Below are positions 10,563 to 22,295 of a DNA stretch of 64,000 nucleotides, piece after piece. The notes beneath the pieces are model-generated. The model ran no database searches, was not told where the DNA came from, and was given only the letters and a program-made list of their open reading frames with translations. The DNA comes from Diploptera punctata. Taxonomy: Eukaryota > Arthropoda > Insecta > Blattodea > Blaberidae. The stretch is from positions 186,001 to 250,000 of the forward strand of contig JASPKZ010001230.1 in assembly GCA_030220185.1 (NCBI GenBank). Reading direction: 5' to 3'. The translations under genes and the position numbers were made by a program. The stretch's first letter is position 1. Every line of letters begins with the position of its first letter.

Positions 10563-10874
10563 AAGTAAAGTAAAAGTAAAGTGATCCCACAACAGGCCCG
10601 GAGGCCCTTGGGGTAGTAGGAGGTTAAGGCTCCCACTTTTTCTAGACAATCGGCACTTTACGTCAGCCGGGTTGTCAGCCCTACGTGACGGCCGCCTTTA
10701 CCCCCAGAACAAGCGTCTGGTACTCATTTCCGTTAGAGGCTGAGTCGACCCCAGGGCCATAGTGCCGCCAGAGGGTTTGGGTCAGTTTAAAAATCCTGAC
10801 CCCAACGGGACTTGAACCCTCGACCCTCCGGCTTGTAGCTCAGTGCCTTAACCACTACGCTACGGCGTGCCCAC
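10563..10874 (-). mobile_element. SINE-B with 14-bp target duplication
   Basis: The tRNA head is at the right end (complement of ACCACTACGCTACGGCGTG, B box GGGTTCAAGTCCCG). The 3' end is AAGTAAAGTAAAAGTAAAG. Target duplication ATTTTAAATGTGTA at 10549-10562 and 10875-10888. Confidence 0.92.
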
Positions 10875-11144
10875 ATTTTAAATGTGTACTCGTGTATATA
10901 TATTAGGTATTCTTTATTTGCATAAATAATTTTTCGAAGTTCAAATGCTTGCGGATAATTGTATTTGTATTCTTAGGAGTATGTTTGTTATATAATAGCC
11001 ATCCAGTCCAGGAATCTAAAATTGTAACTAAAAAGTTTAGAAATCATAGTATTTCATCATGAAAATCGTGAATATAAATGGGAATGAAGGATGGGATTGT
11101 CAGAACTTGGAAACTCAGTGCTGTAGAACATGTAGGTTAGACCT

Positions 11145-11600
11145 ATTAAAAGTAACTCCCTGGGACTATCAGAGACGTAGGTTCATGGCCGAGATGACTT
11201 AGCTCTCCATACATCTCTATCCTAGGGTAATATTTCCCAATCGCCCCCCGAATGATCTACCTTCCTCAAATCATGGTTAATGTTATTTTCCTATCTCATT
11301 GTTGGCCTACCTACTTGTCGCTTTTCCTCTGGTTTTCTTCCAAGCAGTTTCTACGTCCTCTTTCATTCACCATTCATGTCACATGTCCTGCCCATCGCAG
11401 GATATCAGATTTAACCGTTATTTTTTTGTCCCTTAATGATCATGTAGTTCACTGTTAAGTAGTCTTCTCCATTTGTCTGTCTGTTCATCTCTCTTTGGTC
11501 CAAAAAAACGTTCCTAAGAACTTTATTCTCAAATACTCCTCCCTTAAAGTAAGAATCCTTGTTTCGCATCCATATAACTGGAAGAATAACAGTTTATATG
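11145..11600 (-). mobile_element. LINE 3' end (ERRAWKLL type), degenerate
   Basis: Complement carries the 3' UTR at about 11160-11230 and shifted fragments of the GR.R..WE, RHVTRM and FGPKRDEQT.KWRR segments, in the same order as 695-1150. Confidence 0.75.
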
Positions 11601-12099
11601 TTTTTTAAAGAGAGAGAGAGAGAAGTTGGGACGGCAAGAGTTGCTATAATTCATAATAGCATGCATTTCCAGAATTGAGCCTTTGTTTAATTTCTTTGAA
11701 GCGTGTTTTTGGTGCTGTCTGGAGCTTAAAAACTCTCAATTCTTTCGAACTGTAACCTGTTTTAACCCGACACTTGGAATCCATTCATGAGCCGAGCACA
11801 TTACAATATCAATGACCTTCCTAGATCTGCAATTTTAGTTATTTTTTTAAATTGTTATAACTTATAAAAGTAATACATTAACTATCAATGATCTTGAAGG
11901 TATATCTGGGGAGAACTTCACATACATGTTAGTATGTCAAGGTAGGTCAAAATACAAGGTTTGAGTACATTCGGTTCATAACCAGCTATGAGTCGACTAT
12001 AAAATTAATCGAAACAAGAGTTCTGTACCCAATAATTATAATAAAAAGCTAGTTCGAGAATGTTTAACAGGAATATATTTATACTAATTTCAATACAAG
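11601..12099. other. Spacer, no feature recognised
   Basis: Includes a short (GA)n run near 11612-11622; otherwise featureless. Confidence 0.45.
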
Positions 12100-12320
12100 T
12101 TTTGCACCGCGGGGCAGAGCTAGTTCGAGTCTCCTTAGGAGAAAAAAATGTTTTCATGGATTTTCGACTAGATGTGCCCACGCAGCATCGGACGTTTGAT
12201 AGATTCGATTATAAGCTGCTCCAGGACGAGAAAACTAACGACTGGAGAATCCAACATGCTGACCATTTATCGCCGCGACTGATGCATATGGATGTGAGAC
12301 AAACAGTCGGCTGCTAAGTC
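12100..12320 (+). mobile_element. SINE-E, 5'-truncated and degenerate
   Basis: From GCAGAGCTAGTTCGAGTCTCC through CATGGATTTTCGACTAG and GATGTGAGACAAACAGTCGG, it follows the SINE-E copy at 26339-26685. The 85-codon frame over it (12060-12317) is incidental. Confidence 0.7.
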
Positions 12321-12352
12321 AAGGCCCTTCTAGCCTATCCCGTAATAGGATT

Positions 12353-12605
12353 TTAAAGGTAAATTGATCCCACTATAGGCCATAGGAGGCTTCTGGAGTA
12401 ATAGAAGGTTAAGGTTTCCGCCTTTGTAGACAATCGCCACAAGATGTCAGTCAGGTTGCCAGCTGGATTTACCCCAGAACATACATCTGATAGGCCTACT
12501 CATTTCTTTCAGAGGCTGAGTCGACCCAGAACCACAGTGCCGCCAAAAAGTTTAGGTCAGTTAAAAATCCTGATCCCGTCGAGGTTCGACCTTCCGGCTT
12601 GTAGC
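12353..12605 (-). mobile_element. SINE-B, degenerate
   Basis: Complement of the SINE-B body (GGCTGAGTCGACCCAGAACC, GGCTTGTAGCG) with small deletions relative to 10563-10874. Confidence 0.75.
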
Positions 12606-13899
12606 GTATTATTGACTTTTAAATATTATAATTTACCAAATGTATTAAAATAACATAATGTAAAATTGCTTAAACTTTATTGATATGCATCTCGAACACG
12701 CGAACTTTGGTCCATTTGCGAGTATGTTACTTGTGAATCGCCAACCCTGTAAATATGGTGGCATGCCAATTAAAATATTTTATTTTTGTTTTTTCAATGC
12801 ATATTGATTGTCGAACTAATAACATGCCATTTTTTAATATAGAATTAGCGTATTTTATGCAGTGATAAGGGTATATCAGAGTACATTTTTCGATAATTAT
12901 CGCCATCAATATTATCACTATCACCAGCTAAAAGTGTCAACTTGTTAGCGAAACTTTTCTTCTCTTCTTCCAGCTACTTTTCAATTCTTGATAACCTTGA
13001 CTTTCAATTGTCTCCATTGAGTCTTCTAAATCCATATGCCGCCATGTTCCTCTATTCTTTTTGCTTTCAGTAATTGTTTTAAGGTTATGTTTGTGCGTTA
13101 AGACCAAAAATGGATATTTTTCTACCATTGATTTTGCAAATTATTAATTTGGTCTCCTATTTAAATACTTGTAAATTTGTTTTACTGTATATAGGCCTAA
13201 TATACAGAATAATTGTGAAATTTAAGTCATTTAGGATCAATGTATTAAATTATCAACCGGATGGGTGAAAATGTCATTCAAAATAATTCATGATACAAAT
13301 ATTCCAGGTGTACATTGTGTTTGTCTTAAAAGATGATTGGATTTTTTTTATATCGAGGAACACGATTTTTTTAGTAAACACTTTCACTTCAATTCATTTT
13401 TTTTAGTGAACACTTTCACGTGAGATTTTTCTTGGTTGTTTTCTTAACTGTGATGTCAGAAATATCATCGCCTTTGTAATGGAGAATTTTATCATCCTGA
13501 AGTCGCGGTTTCGATTCCTTTTTTTAGTCAGATACTGCTTGAACTTCAATTCTGATATGACCATTATAGTTAAATGGATTATAAATAAAGATAAATTACT
13601 TTTACATTCAAACTTTTTTTTTGCAACAGTGGTCGAATATGGTCAATATAGACTGAAATAGCATGGGCAATAAAATAACATGCAAAAAAAAGTATATCGA
13701 CTTGTTTAATAATTTCTAATTTTGCACTATGTGGAATACCTTTTTTAGCTGGATTTTATTCCAAAGACTTAATTTTGGAAATAGTTTCATTAAGATATTT
13801 AAACATTTTTGTTTTTTTTTCTACAGGGCTAACTGTATGTTATTTTTTTATAAATTAGGTTATCTTAATTTTTATGTATACACACATTTTTAAAAATGT
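12606..13899. other. AT-rich spacer, no feature recognised
   Basis: A near-direct duplication of TTTAGT(A/G)AACACTTTCACTTCA occurs near 13370-13425. A weak minus-strand 63-codon frame at 12937-13128 has no family resemblance I can name. Confidence 0.45.
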
Positions 13900-14075
13900 T
13901 TACGAATCATTCCGTGCCTAAAGTTTTATTTTCCTTCTCCACTCGTCTCTATCCATCTACTCCATGCCCTTCAGTCCTCTTGTTCTCAAACCAGTTATTT
14001 CTTGCATCCACGAGTTTCGAGGTCTTCCTTTCCTTCTTCCAGGCGGACACCATTCCAATGTTTTTTTACTAACTG
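13900..14075 (-). mobile_element. LINE 3' end, short copy
   Basis: Close relative of 8300-8470: GTGCCTAAAGTTTTATTTTC at one end and GGACACCATTCCAATGTTTT at the other, the complement of the EWCP..RRRKR..NSW..E peptide. Confidence 0.75.
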
Positions 14076-14624
14076 GTTATTTGAGGGTTATCTTAATTAA
14101 GCTTTGAAGTCTCAAAAAGTTTTAATCATAAGGGAATTCTATGTATAATGACGAATAGTGTAGTCTAGACAGGCGTATCTTTAGGTTTAAAAGAGAAGTA
14201 TTTGTAGTTCCCGGAATTCCTAGTATACTGTATTTTTGTAGGAAGTGAAAAACATTTGTGATACACCTGTTCATAGTGATAGTGAAACTACAGAGAAATC
14301 TTGCCTTAGGTAAAAAGTTTCACTCTCATGAACTCTTAAAAGTTCTTCAGTTATAAATTGTTTTGTATGCAGTGTTCAAATATTTTTAGTTTTTTTTATT
14401 TACTGTATATAATATTACTAATTACATTTTATGATGAAATCGCTATAGAATAGATATAACAACAATTCGTGTCACCTAAAATTACCAGTTTAGATTTTGG
14501 ATCGGATCAGTTTCCGTTTGAGAATTTTCCTTGACTGTAATAGAAAAGTCACAAATATTTATCATAAGCAATGTCACCAATGGTTTTCAAATCATCGTTC
14601 GTGACTCGTGAATTTATCTAGAGG
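14076..14624. other. Spacer, no feature recognised
   Basis: No coding block or repeat arm was seen. Confidence 0.4.
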
Positions 14625-15045
14625 ATTTGGAAATCAAGAGAGGCATTTGTTAGGACTATTTAACGAATAAGATTAAGCTGTTTACTCAAAAGTCATTGTT
14701 TAAATATCCATCCATAGTAATTCTGTCCGAGGGCAGGTCTTTCACTGCAGTCATAGCATTTTCATGCTATACTTTGCAGCTTTACTAGGGATTTATAGGT
14801 GTGGTAGCATCCCGTTTCTTTCCACACCGATGATGGATGATGATAATAATAAGGATGATGATGATGGCCAGATGATTTTCGGGAACCTTTGAGCCCTAGC
14901 TTCCTGAGACATTTGTCTTACAGGTGAGAAAAAACCTCACCCAGGAGCCTGTCCCGATCACAATATTGTAAGAATGCACCCTCGTGGAGAAATAATGAAA
15001 CATCAAATTGTATAATATAATAAACATTGTAGGTTATTAATTTAT
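14625..15045. repeat. Dispersed repeat copy 2, containing a 5'-truncated SINE-A
   Basis: Reverse complement of 7850-8125, but its middle is replaced by a minus-strand SINE-A at 14703-14957 lacking the tRNA head. I see no target duplication, so insertion with deletion of about 130 bases is likely. Confidence 0.7.
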
Positions 15046-15227
15046 TTTTTTAGTAAACAACTCGGTAAAATCAAGGAATCTCCTTATTATATATTATATT
15101 CAATGTATTTGTTGGAGAAAAATAATAATAATTTGAAAAAATATATAATTATATTCTTGCCTAGACACTAAAAATATCGTAAGCAATTAAATTTTCATGG
15201 AATTCCGGTTTATGACAAACTAAAAAT

Positions 15228-15757
15228 TAAAAAAATAAATAATAGCTTTAAAAAACTGAAACAACACACTTTATTAGAAAACCAAACTAAAAAACTAAAA
15301 CAAAACGCTTTATTAGAAAACCGAACTAAAAAATAAAAAATAATTTTAATTTCCAACACGCTTGGGATAAAATTAAAGTGGCCAACAAAAAAATCATCTC
15401 CAACACATCTAGAATAAAACTAGAGTTATCTACAAAAAAAAAAATTACCATCAAAAGCGTGGGGTGCTTTTTATGATTTTTACGTTTTCTTCTTAGATAC
15501 TTTACTTTTACCAATATATGTTTATTGTCAAATATATTAATTGATATAGAGCACCCCACGCTTTGATGGTAAAATATATATTTTTTGTAGGTAACTCTAG
15601 TTTTATTCTAGATGTATTGGAAATGATTTTTTTTTTGTTGACCACTTTAATTTTATCCCAAGCGTGTTGGAAATTAAGATTATTTTCCATTTTTTAGTTA
15701 GGTTTTCTAATAAAGCGTGTTGTTTTAGTTTTTTTAACTATTATTTATTTTTATTCG
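15228..15757. repeat. Large AT-rich foldback
   Basis: Two arms of roughly 200-230 bases flank a centre of about 80 bases (around 15470-15550). Shared landmarks in opposite orientation are TTTCCAACACGCTTGGGATA, TCTAGAATAAAACTAGAGTTA and AGCGTGGGGTGCT. The left arm also carries a partial direct duplication of the CTTTATTAGAAAACC segment. No hammerhead core, tRNA module or protein is visible. Short frames on both strands mirror each other and are not genes. Confidence 0.8.
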
Positions 15758-15922
15758 TAACCCATAACCTAATACTCAAAGTTTTAAAGAAAGCAGAAGG
15801 AATAAGTCCCCTTTCCCTTCTATCCAATGTTCGCGAGGACACATACATTTTGTTATCGTTATCATTAGCATGCGAGATACAGTGAGTAGAAGGTTAGTTA
15901 CTCTGACATGTATCGCGCTAGG

Positions 15923-16595
15923 ATATATAGGGCTATTCAAAAAGAAGGAACAGACTTCAAATATTTATTTCTTCCAAACTACAAAAAAAAAATAGAAACA
16001 ATTCCAACGTTCCTAGAAAGAGAAAAGTTTGAAGTTCCGATCATGGCCGCATTGGCGCTATTGCTTGGCTATTACTTGAAGTTGCAATCATAGTTGCATT
16101 GGCGCTGTTAGATTGGAAGAGGAGCAAAAGATCAACTTCATCGCCGGTGGCCTCCCAGGTCACCAGACCTAACCCCGTGTGGTATTTATCTGGTGGGTTA
16201 CATAAAATACCGTGTTTTTATCCTCCCTATGTCTGACACTCTTGAAAATCTGCGACATCGAATTGTTGAAGCTGTGAATTCGATAACTAGAGACCAGTCA
16301 GCTGGGTTTAATAATAAGAATTTTATCTTTAGGGTTTGCTGGGTTGGCTTTTTTTTTCATTTATTAACTCATGCTCTATTTAAAGCATTACTTTTTATGC
16401 TGATTCGTGTGTGGCAAGAAATGAGCCACCCTTTTGATATTTGCGTGTAACACATAGTCCTCATATCGAATGCATAAAATAGTGAAATTTGAACTTTTCT
16501 CTTTCCAGGAACGTTAGAATTGTGTTTGTATTTCTTGTAGTTTGGAAGAAATAAATGTTTGAAGTCAGTTCCTTCTTTTTGAATAGCTCCGGTAT
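15923..16595 (+). mobile_element. Tc1/mariner-like transposon remnant
   Basis: Inverted ends of about 110 bases (GCTATTCAAAAAGAAGGAAC at the left, its complement at the right) enclose a short transposase remnant at about 16140-16310. That remnant reads RSPDLTPCGIYLVGYIKYRV, then LENLRHRIVEAVNSI. The RSPDLTP...GY.K.RV signature is the end of the DDE domain of IS630/Tc1/mariner-type transposases. The N-terminal and first catalytic regions are missing, so the copy is dead. Flanking TA dinucleotides are not clear. Confidence 0.7.
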
Positions 16596-16824
16596 ATCCA
16601 GCCCTGCCGTTACCGCATGAGACAAATCCCGTTCAAGCTTAAATTGCACAACACATTTCGAGCATTTCAATAACAGGTTAGGAGAGATGGTTGTGAACAA
16701 TTTTTAATCGATTGTGCAAATGTCTGGGCTAAATTCCAGACTTCTCCGAACTACGTATGTTTAGTAGGCAAAGTAGGATGGGTACTTAAGCCGGGCAGTC
16801 CCTTTGATATCTTGTTTTTTCACA

Positions 16825-17265
16825 GAAAGAGCATAATACAGAATATTTTGTCATATGGAAGCGAAACTTGGTCTTTGACGGAATTACAAAAGAATAAAAT
16901 TATAACAGTTGAATTCGATTATTTTAGAAAGAAGCCTCCAAAAAACAAGACAGGATAAAATAAGAAATGAATTCCTTTGGAGAGAAATGAAGGTCACCAC
17001 ATCTGTTGTTAAGAGGATTGAAAATCAAACGCTTAAATGGTATGGCCATGTACAGAGAATGGAAAATGAAAGATGGCCAAAAAATATATACCAATGGTCA
17101 CCCCCTGGAAGAAATAAACGTGGTAGACCAAGATGGAAATGGAAAACCTACGTCAGAACAATAAGGGAGGATAGGAATTTGGAAGAGGGAGATTGGAATG
17201 ATAGAGATAAATGGAAACTGAAGACGGCAAACCTATAAGTGGGGGAAAACCGAAGAAGAAGAAGA
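16825..17265 (+). mobile_element. LINE 3' end, partly open
   Basis: Reads ILSYGSETWSLTELQKNKI, then after frameshifts an open stretch (16909-17238) with WYGHVQRMENERWPK and GRNKRGRPRWKWK. C-terminal tail of a LINE polyprotein. Confidence 0.8.
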
Positions 17266-17359
17266 CAGAAGACTGTGCGCCGGCACCGGATTTTACCGCA
17301 TACCTCATCATTCCTCATATCCCGTATCGTAGAATTACTACACGTAAAAATAACCTCAC

Positions 17360-17435
17360 GTCTGAAAATAAGAGGCCTCCGAGCAAAATTTATCGGCCCT
17401 TTCAAGCCCAGATTTGAATTGCAACGCTAATGACC
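17360..17435 (+). mobile_element. SINE-C-like 3' fragment
   Basis: GTCTGAAAATAAGAGGCCTC...TTTGAATTG resembles the 3' body of the SINE-C variant at 44268-44540. Short and diverged. Confidence 0.4.
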
Positions 17436-17449
17436 ATAGGGTCAAAGAA

Positions 17450-18174
17450 TATAGTTAAATATAGCACCAACTATTCCTTCGCACAACAAACTTATACTAC
17501 ACATAGGTCTACACTGTCGGTTCCGGAGAACTAATGATTACCATGAAAGACCTCTGGTTCGCGTGAAGTTATGAAGTACTTTAGTAACATAGTTTCAATA
17601 TTCGCGTATAAATTGGTTATAAATTTAAAAGTGGCTCTTTACGAGTTTCAATATTCTAATTCATCATTATTAACCCAAGGATTAGGCACTTATCTGCTCC
17701 GACTTCATAATGCCTCAGCCAAACATTTTCTAAGTCTTTCGACATCACGTCTTCCTCTTGCTTGATAATTTCTTGCTAGCAGTGGATATCTCGGCTGGTC
17801 GAGTGCCTATCATGGCTACTTTGATTATCCGATCGGAAAACAAGTGTATGCTGACATCATAACCAGCGATAACCACACTACTAATTAGCGATAAACCCAC
17901 TACCACAACATCTCTGTCGATCATAACTGGTTTCAACAACAAAGCTCTGTCGATGACGGTGCCGGTAACAAAGATGTATGCCCTAATTTAATCGCGTAAA
18001 ACACAAACCAATATACACCCTTAGACAAAAAAATGAGTCATCCGCAGATTCTATCAATCGATCGGGGAACTTCGTGAGCGCTCGCAGAAGCCGTATTCAC
18101 ATAAACACGTTTTCAGTAATTGTACTGGGTTGTTTGCTAGTTAACGCAGTGCACACTGAAGTAACATGAAAGAG
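17450..18174. other. Spacer, no feature recognised
   Basis: Less AT-biased around 17950-18130, with several CpGs, but without an interpretable exon or promoter element. Confidence 0.4.
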
Positions 18175-18268
18175 AGAGCTTGGCTTAGGGTGTTTACGTG
18201 GTAGAGAGGTTTAACAGACATCATCTGCGTTCGTAACCTCACGGGTTCGATTCCCGTTCGACTTTTTT
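18175..18268 (+). repeat. tRNA-like sequence
   Basis: A perfect T-arm (ACGGG-TTCGATT-CCCGT) is followed by a run of T, and an A-box-like GGTAGAGAGG lies upstream. The acceptor stem does not close, so this is a tRNA pseudogene or SINE head. Similar weak tRNA-like stretches lie at 18790-18850 (minus) and 18890-18955 (plus). Confidence 0.5.
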
Positions 18269-19194
18269 TTTAAACTGAATGTTAGAAAAGCATTTCGCCT
18301 GTAATATAGTTTCATATTTAGTTTTATATTTGAGTTTTATGGCTTTAATGCACACACAAAAATATAAATTAAAACCATCTTCAAATAAATAAATGAGGAA
18401 AGAAAATATTTTCTAAAATGAAAACTTCAACAAAAACAAAATCAATATCGCGTGTATGAAATCTCAGCATCTATTACCGCCCTCAATCTGCGGGGCAATG
18501 AGATTGCCTTGTGCCTATGTCCTTGTGCGTGCGCTCAGCCATGGTAAAACTCAATATGATTCGTTATAAACAAATTTGTTAGAGGCTGTTGTTTTTGCGC
18601 AGACTGCTGCGCATCACAGTCTATTGAATGCAATACGTTGAAATTACCTAGAACAAATCCTGAATGTGGTAAATGTAATTGTTACAATAACGACATTGAC
18701 ATTGATTTAATTCAAATGTCAAAATAAAATGTATTTAATTGATAAAACATTTTATTACAAATATCACGAAAAAAACTGCATAATTGAGAACGCGAACCTG
18801 CGATCTTCATTAACAGAAACAGTGACCGCATGATTTACCGCTGACCTAACGGGACACGTAGGAGTGTCTTCAGTTCATGCCACATAACACAGTAGCTCAG
18901 GGACTGCACAATTATGACTAGTTTCCTAGTTTGAACCCAGCGCTGTGCCGAGTAGGACTTAGAAGAAATGTGCGTTCAAGAGATGACTTTTTTGTCAAAG
19001 AGTGTACACATTTAACAGCGTAAAATAAAAAAGGGGGCGTTTCATGGCATTCACCTAGGTTAGAGTGATTTAATTAGATTAGGTTAGCTTTTAGATTCGT
19101 TACGTTTTAAATGTGTTTAAATGCGTAAAAAAAAGCCTCTTCATCATAGTTATTCTATGGGAATTCAAAATGGTTAATCTATGCTCAGCCCGCA

Positions 19195-19490
19195 GAGCAT
19201 TAGTTTTCCCGATATCTCTCCTTACTCATTTCATTCATGTGATCAATCCACTTTTTTCTATAAATCATGACTTTATCCAATAAAGGCTGCACTTTTAATT
19301 TGTCTCTAATATCTTTATTTCCAATTCTAAGTTTTGTACTCCCTTTAACTTGCCTCAGGAACTTCTTCACCGCCGTCTATATTCTATCTTCGGTTTTTTT
19401 TTTTTTCGTTGGAGCCCAAGTTCCACATCCATACAATATTGTGTGAATTGCCATAACTTTATAAGTTTTTATTTATTTATGTTTTCCTTT
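19195..19490 (-). mobile_element. LINE 3' end, degenerate
   Basis: Complement encodes shifted fragments of a VMAIHTILYGCGTWAP-like segment, then RQVKGSTKLRIGNKDIRDKL. Typical of the LINE C-terminus, with many stops. Confidence 0.65.
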
Positions 19491-20563
19491 TTAATTTTAT
19501 TCTTGAACGCGTATTCTAATTAAGTTACTAACTATTATTTAATTAGGTTCAGTTAACTAATTACTTATTAATTATAAATCACTTAGAGTTAAATTCAGAT
19601 TTTGGCTCAACTGCACTTCTACTAGCGCTTGGTTTTTCAGTTATATTGTTGTAAACTATAGCTCTTCTTCTGTATTTATTAATATTATTTAATATTTTAA
19701 ACTTTTTCAAACAATTTTTATAACATTATTAGACAATTTTGAAGTATTTATTCAAATATGCAAATCACAATATTATGACACTGTTAGACAATATTGTGAT
19801 GCTAACTGCTATTTTCTCCACAGTATATTACTTAGTTTATGATTTTTATATCGCTGTTTTGGGTTATCGCTGGTTGGATCAGCGTTTGGTAATTTTAATA
19901 TTATTAATATATTATTTTAGCATAGATTTGGGGATTTATTGCAAATATTGGTAATTTGTAAATTTCGTAGCGACGGATAGTAATCGAGGATGATAATCGA
20001 TATGTGGTTCGATTATGGGTTATCGCTGGCTCTGTAAACTATGACGCATGCGAACTGTTATTCTATAGGACTGAAAATATTTCGCTAGTTTAAGTGCAGT
20101 TTTTCCCAATTTTTTTTTTTTTTTTAGTTTTGTAATTGATTTGCAACCTCGTTTCCGATTATTACAACTCGTATCAAAATAAGATTAATATATAAAAATT
20201 TGATTTAATCAAACGATATTTAAACCATTTGGTCCGACATAACGATTATACCAGTCACTGTTACTTAAAGTGATTATTTTCACTACAAATGCAGTATGAA
20301 CCATAAGTACAAAATTATGTCAATGTATTATAAAAATAAGATAATTATTGTGAATGTAAATCAAACAAACCTTACAATATTGTAACAACTAAAATTACAA
20401 TAGATAATATTAAGCATGTTCCAACCCAACTAAAATCAATAACATATTCAGTCATAGGTCTTTGATTTAAATAACGAACTCAATTGAAAAATTGACGTAA
20501 TCCTTTACAATTTCTAGAATTATTTAAAATAGTAATTTAAATCAACCGTTAGATGTACTATTC
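19491..20563. other. AT-rich spacer, no feature recognised
   Basis: Contains two similar phrases GGTTATCGCTGG (about 19863 and 20018) that suggest an old local duplication. Confidence 0.4.
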
Positions 20564-21093
20564 CATCGTTTCCCAACCTGTGGTTCGCGAACCCCCAAAT
20601 ATTTCAAGGGCTTCACCGAAACTTTTCCGTAATGGCGGGTTTCGAAGTTAGGTCTATTACTGTTTCCATCATTTATGCAGCATTGTAATAATAATAATAA
20701 TAATAATAATTATTATTATTATTATTATTATTTTATTATTATTATTTTAAAATTAAATTTACCCTATAATGTCCCTTGTTACATATGTGTAATATCGGGA
20801 ATTTATCATATTATTTCCACTATAAATTAATATTTGCTGCGAATGCCTGATTTATAGTTATGTAATAACATTAGGAATGCATTTGATTTCGCTACAACTA
20901 GGCCTACACGTTGTGTAACTAGAGTAACTTTAGGCTTTAACCGTTAAGGGTTAAGTTAATTTAAGGCTATTAAACCTTTTGCTTGGAATTAAATTGTATG
21001 CACGTCTACTGTATGTTTATTTAAGTCAGTGGTTCACCCAACTCATATCATTGTGGAAGGGGTTCGCGAATCGTAAAAGGTTGGGAACCGCTG
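20564..21093. mobile_element. hAT-type MITE with 8-bp target duplication
   Basis: Inverted termini: left CATCGTTTCCCAACCTGTGG, right (complement) CAGCGGTTCCCAACCTTTTA, both continuing into TTCGCGAACCCC. Flanks TACTATTC (20556-20563) and CACTATTC (21094-21101) match at 7 of 8 positions, the duplication length of hAT transposons. The interior has no transposase and holds an ATT/AAT microsatellite palindrome at about 20688-20745. Confidence 0.82.
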
Positions 21094-21384
21094 CACTATT
21101 CAGCTAAGAACTTTAAAATTATAAATGTTGATTTTACAGAAAGACATCCGATAAGCTTCAATAGCGGTAATAATACATACAACTTTCCTTTGTAACGCAT
21201 TCCAAGTGAAGAACGCTTGGAGCTGATTGAAGATGAAGGGATACGTTCTAGTTGAATCCTATATGAAAGTTAACTACTCGAATGAAGTAAACATTGAAAT
21301 AAGTACATGTAGCGCGTTCAGAAAATGTTCATGATTGCGCGTGTTTTTAATATATAAATTTCAGCGATTGACTGAGTAAGTTTT

Positions 21385-21590
21385 ACATTGTTTCCTTCGG
21401 ATTTTAAATTGCTACATTTGGAATTTAACAGTTCGCAGGTTTACATCCGGCCGGGGTTTTTGGATGTTTTAGGGCATAACAATTCTGAGCATGACTTCCT
21501 TCAGAAGGGAAGTAAAACCTTGGGTCCCCCTGTCAGAGCTGAGAAAAAAAAAAGTCTCTGGACAAAATCTTAAATTTGTTGGCTCGTAAC
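21385..21590 (+). mobile_element. SINE-C fragment, degenerate
   Basis: Resembles SINE-C: CGCAGGTTTACATCCGGCCG, then TTTTTGGATGTTTTAGG, then CTTGGGTCCC and an A-run. Immediately followed at 21590-21625 by a minus-strand scrap of the ERRAWKLL-type LINE 3' UTR. Confidence 0.6.
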
Positions 21591-21954
21591 TCACTGGCAC
21601 TATCGAACCCGTAGATTCATGGCCCTCTTTTCTTTAATTGAAAGAAAGGAGGATTAGTTTTATTATGTCATACAATTTACGTGTAATTTATTGTGTCATG
21701 TGACGTAGTTTGTTTTAACTGGATTTTGTTTATTCATTGTCTTCAGTAAATATTTAGTCTTGAAAATGAAACATGTTGATTATTTTAATTATTAATTGTT
21801 GAATTGGGCATATTGACTGTATATTTTAAATTAAAAATAAAGTAAATAATGAGCATGAAGCACAATTACGTTACATCGTTATAAGACCAATCATAGTGAT
21901 GTTTAATTGTTTATAGAATCAATGTCTTATGTATTAAACAGATATAGAGAGACA

Positions 21955-22119
21955 AAAGAGGCTATACACTGGTGCTCGAGTTACTTTGAGAAACACAAAT
22001 TCCTCTCTCTTTCCCTACCAAATTCGTAATTAACTAATTAATAGCAAAACGCAATAATGGTTCTTTCAGTTGAAAAGTAATTAAATCTTGTAAATATGTT
22101 ACTTATATGAGAATCTCAG

Positions 22120-22159
<40 letters not shown>

Positions 22160-22295
22160 TTTGTGCTTGTTCTGAGAAGTGTGCCTAAGTAACTCACTGA
22201 TAGAGTGCAGTGCATAAAGCTGGAAAATTTGGGCTCAAATCCTGGCAAAGGTACAAATTTTTCTCTCTAGTTCATTATAGTTAACTAGGAAGAAT
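21955..22295. repeat. Inverted repeat with tRNA-like module
   Basis: The segment with CACAAATTCCTCTCTCT (about 22000) recurs inverted at about 22145-22165 as AGAGAGAGGAATTTGTG, flanking a (GA)n tract (22121-22157). The right side holds a tRNA-like unit at 22190-22265 (A box TAACTCACTGATAGAGTG, B box GGGCTCAAATCC) followed by AAATTTTTCTCTCT. This is the same order, tRNA module then a T-rich TTCTCT flank, as in the elements at 61.7-62.3 and 37.8-38.5 kb. Confidence 0.5.

Larger units (their letters stand above)
9890..10920 (-). mobile_element. LINE 3' end interrupted by two SINEs
   Basis: Minus-strand fragments read ENWTIKPFRKKKNRNCRNEFLCSVAG, then TEKQMKILTNRIDN and a degenerate KRM tail: the C-terminal part of a LINE polyprotein. 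The element is continuous only after removing a SINE-A (10193-10515) and a SINE-B (10563-10874), each with a perfect target duplication. Confidence 0.8.

Noticed and set aside
12060..12317. 85-codon frame
   Set aside because: Lies over a degenerate SINE-E; the frame is not conserved in the other copies.
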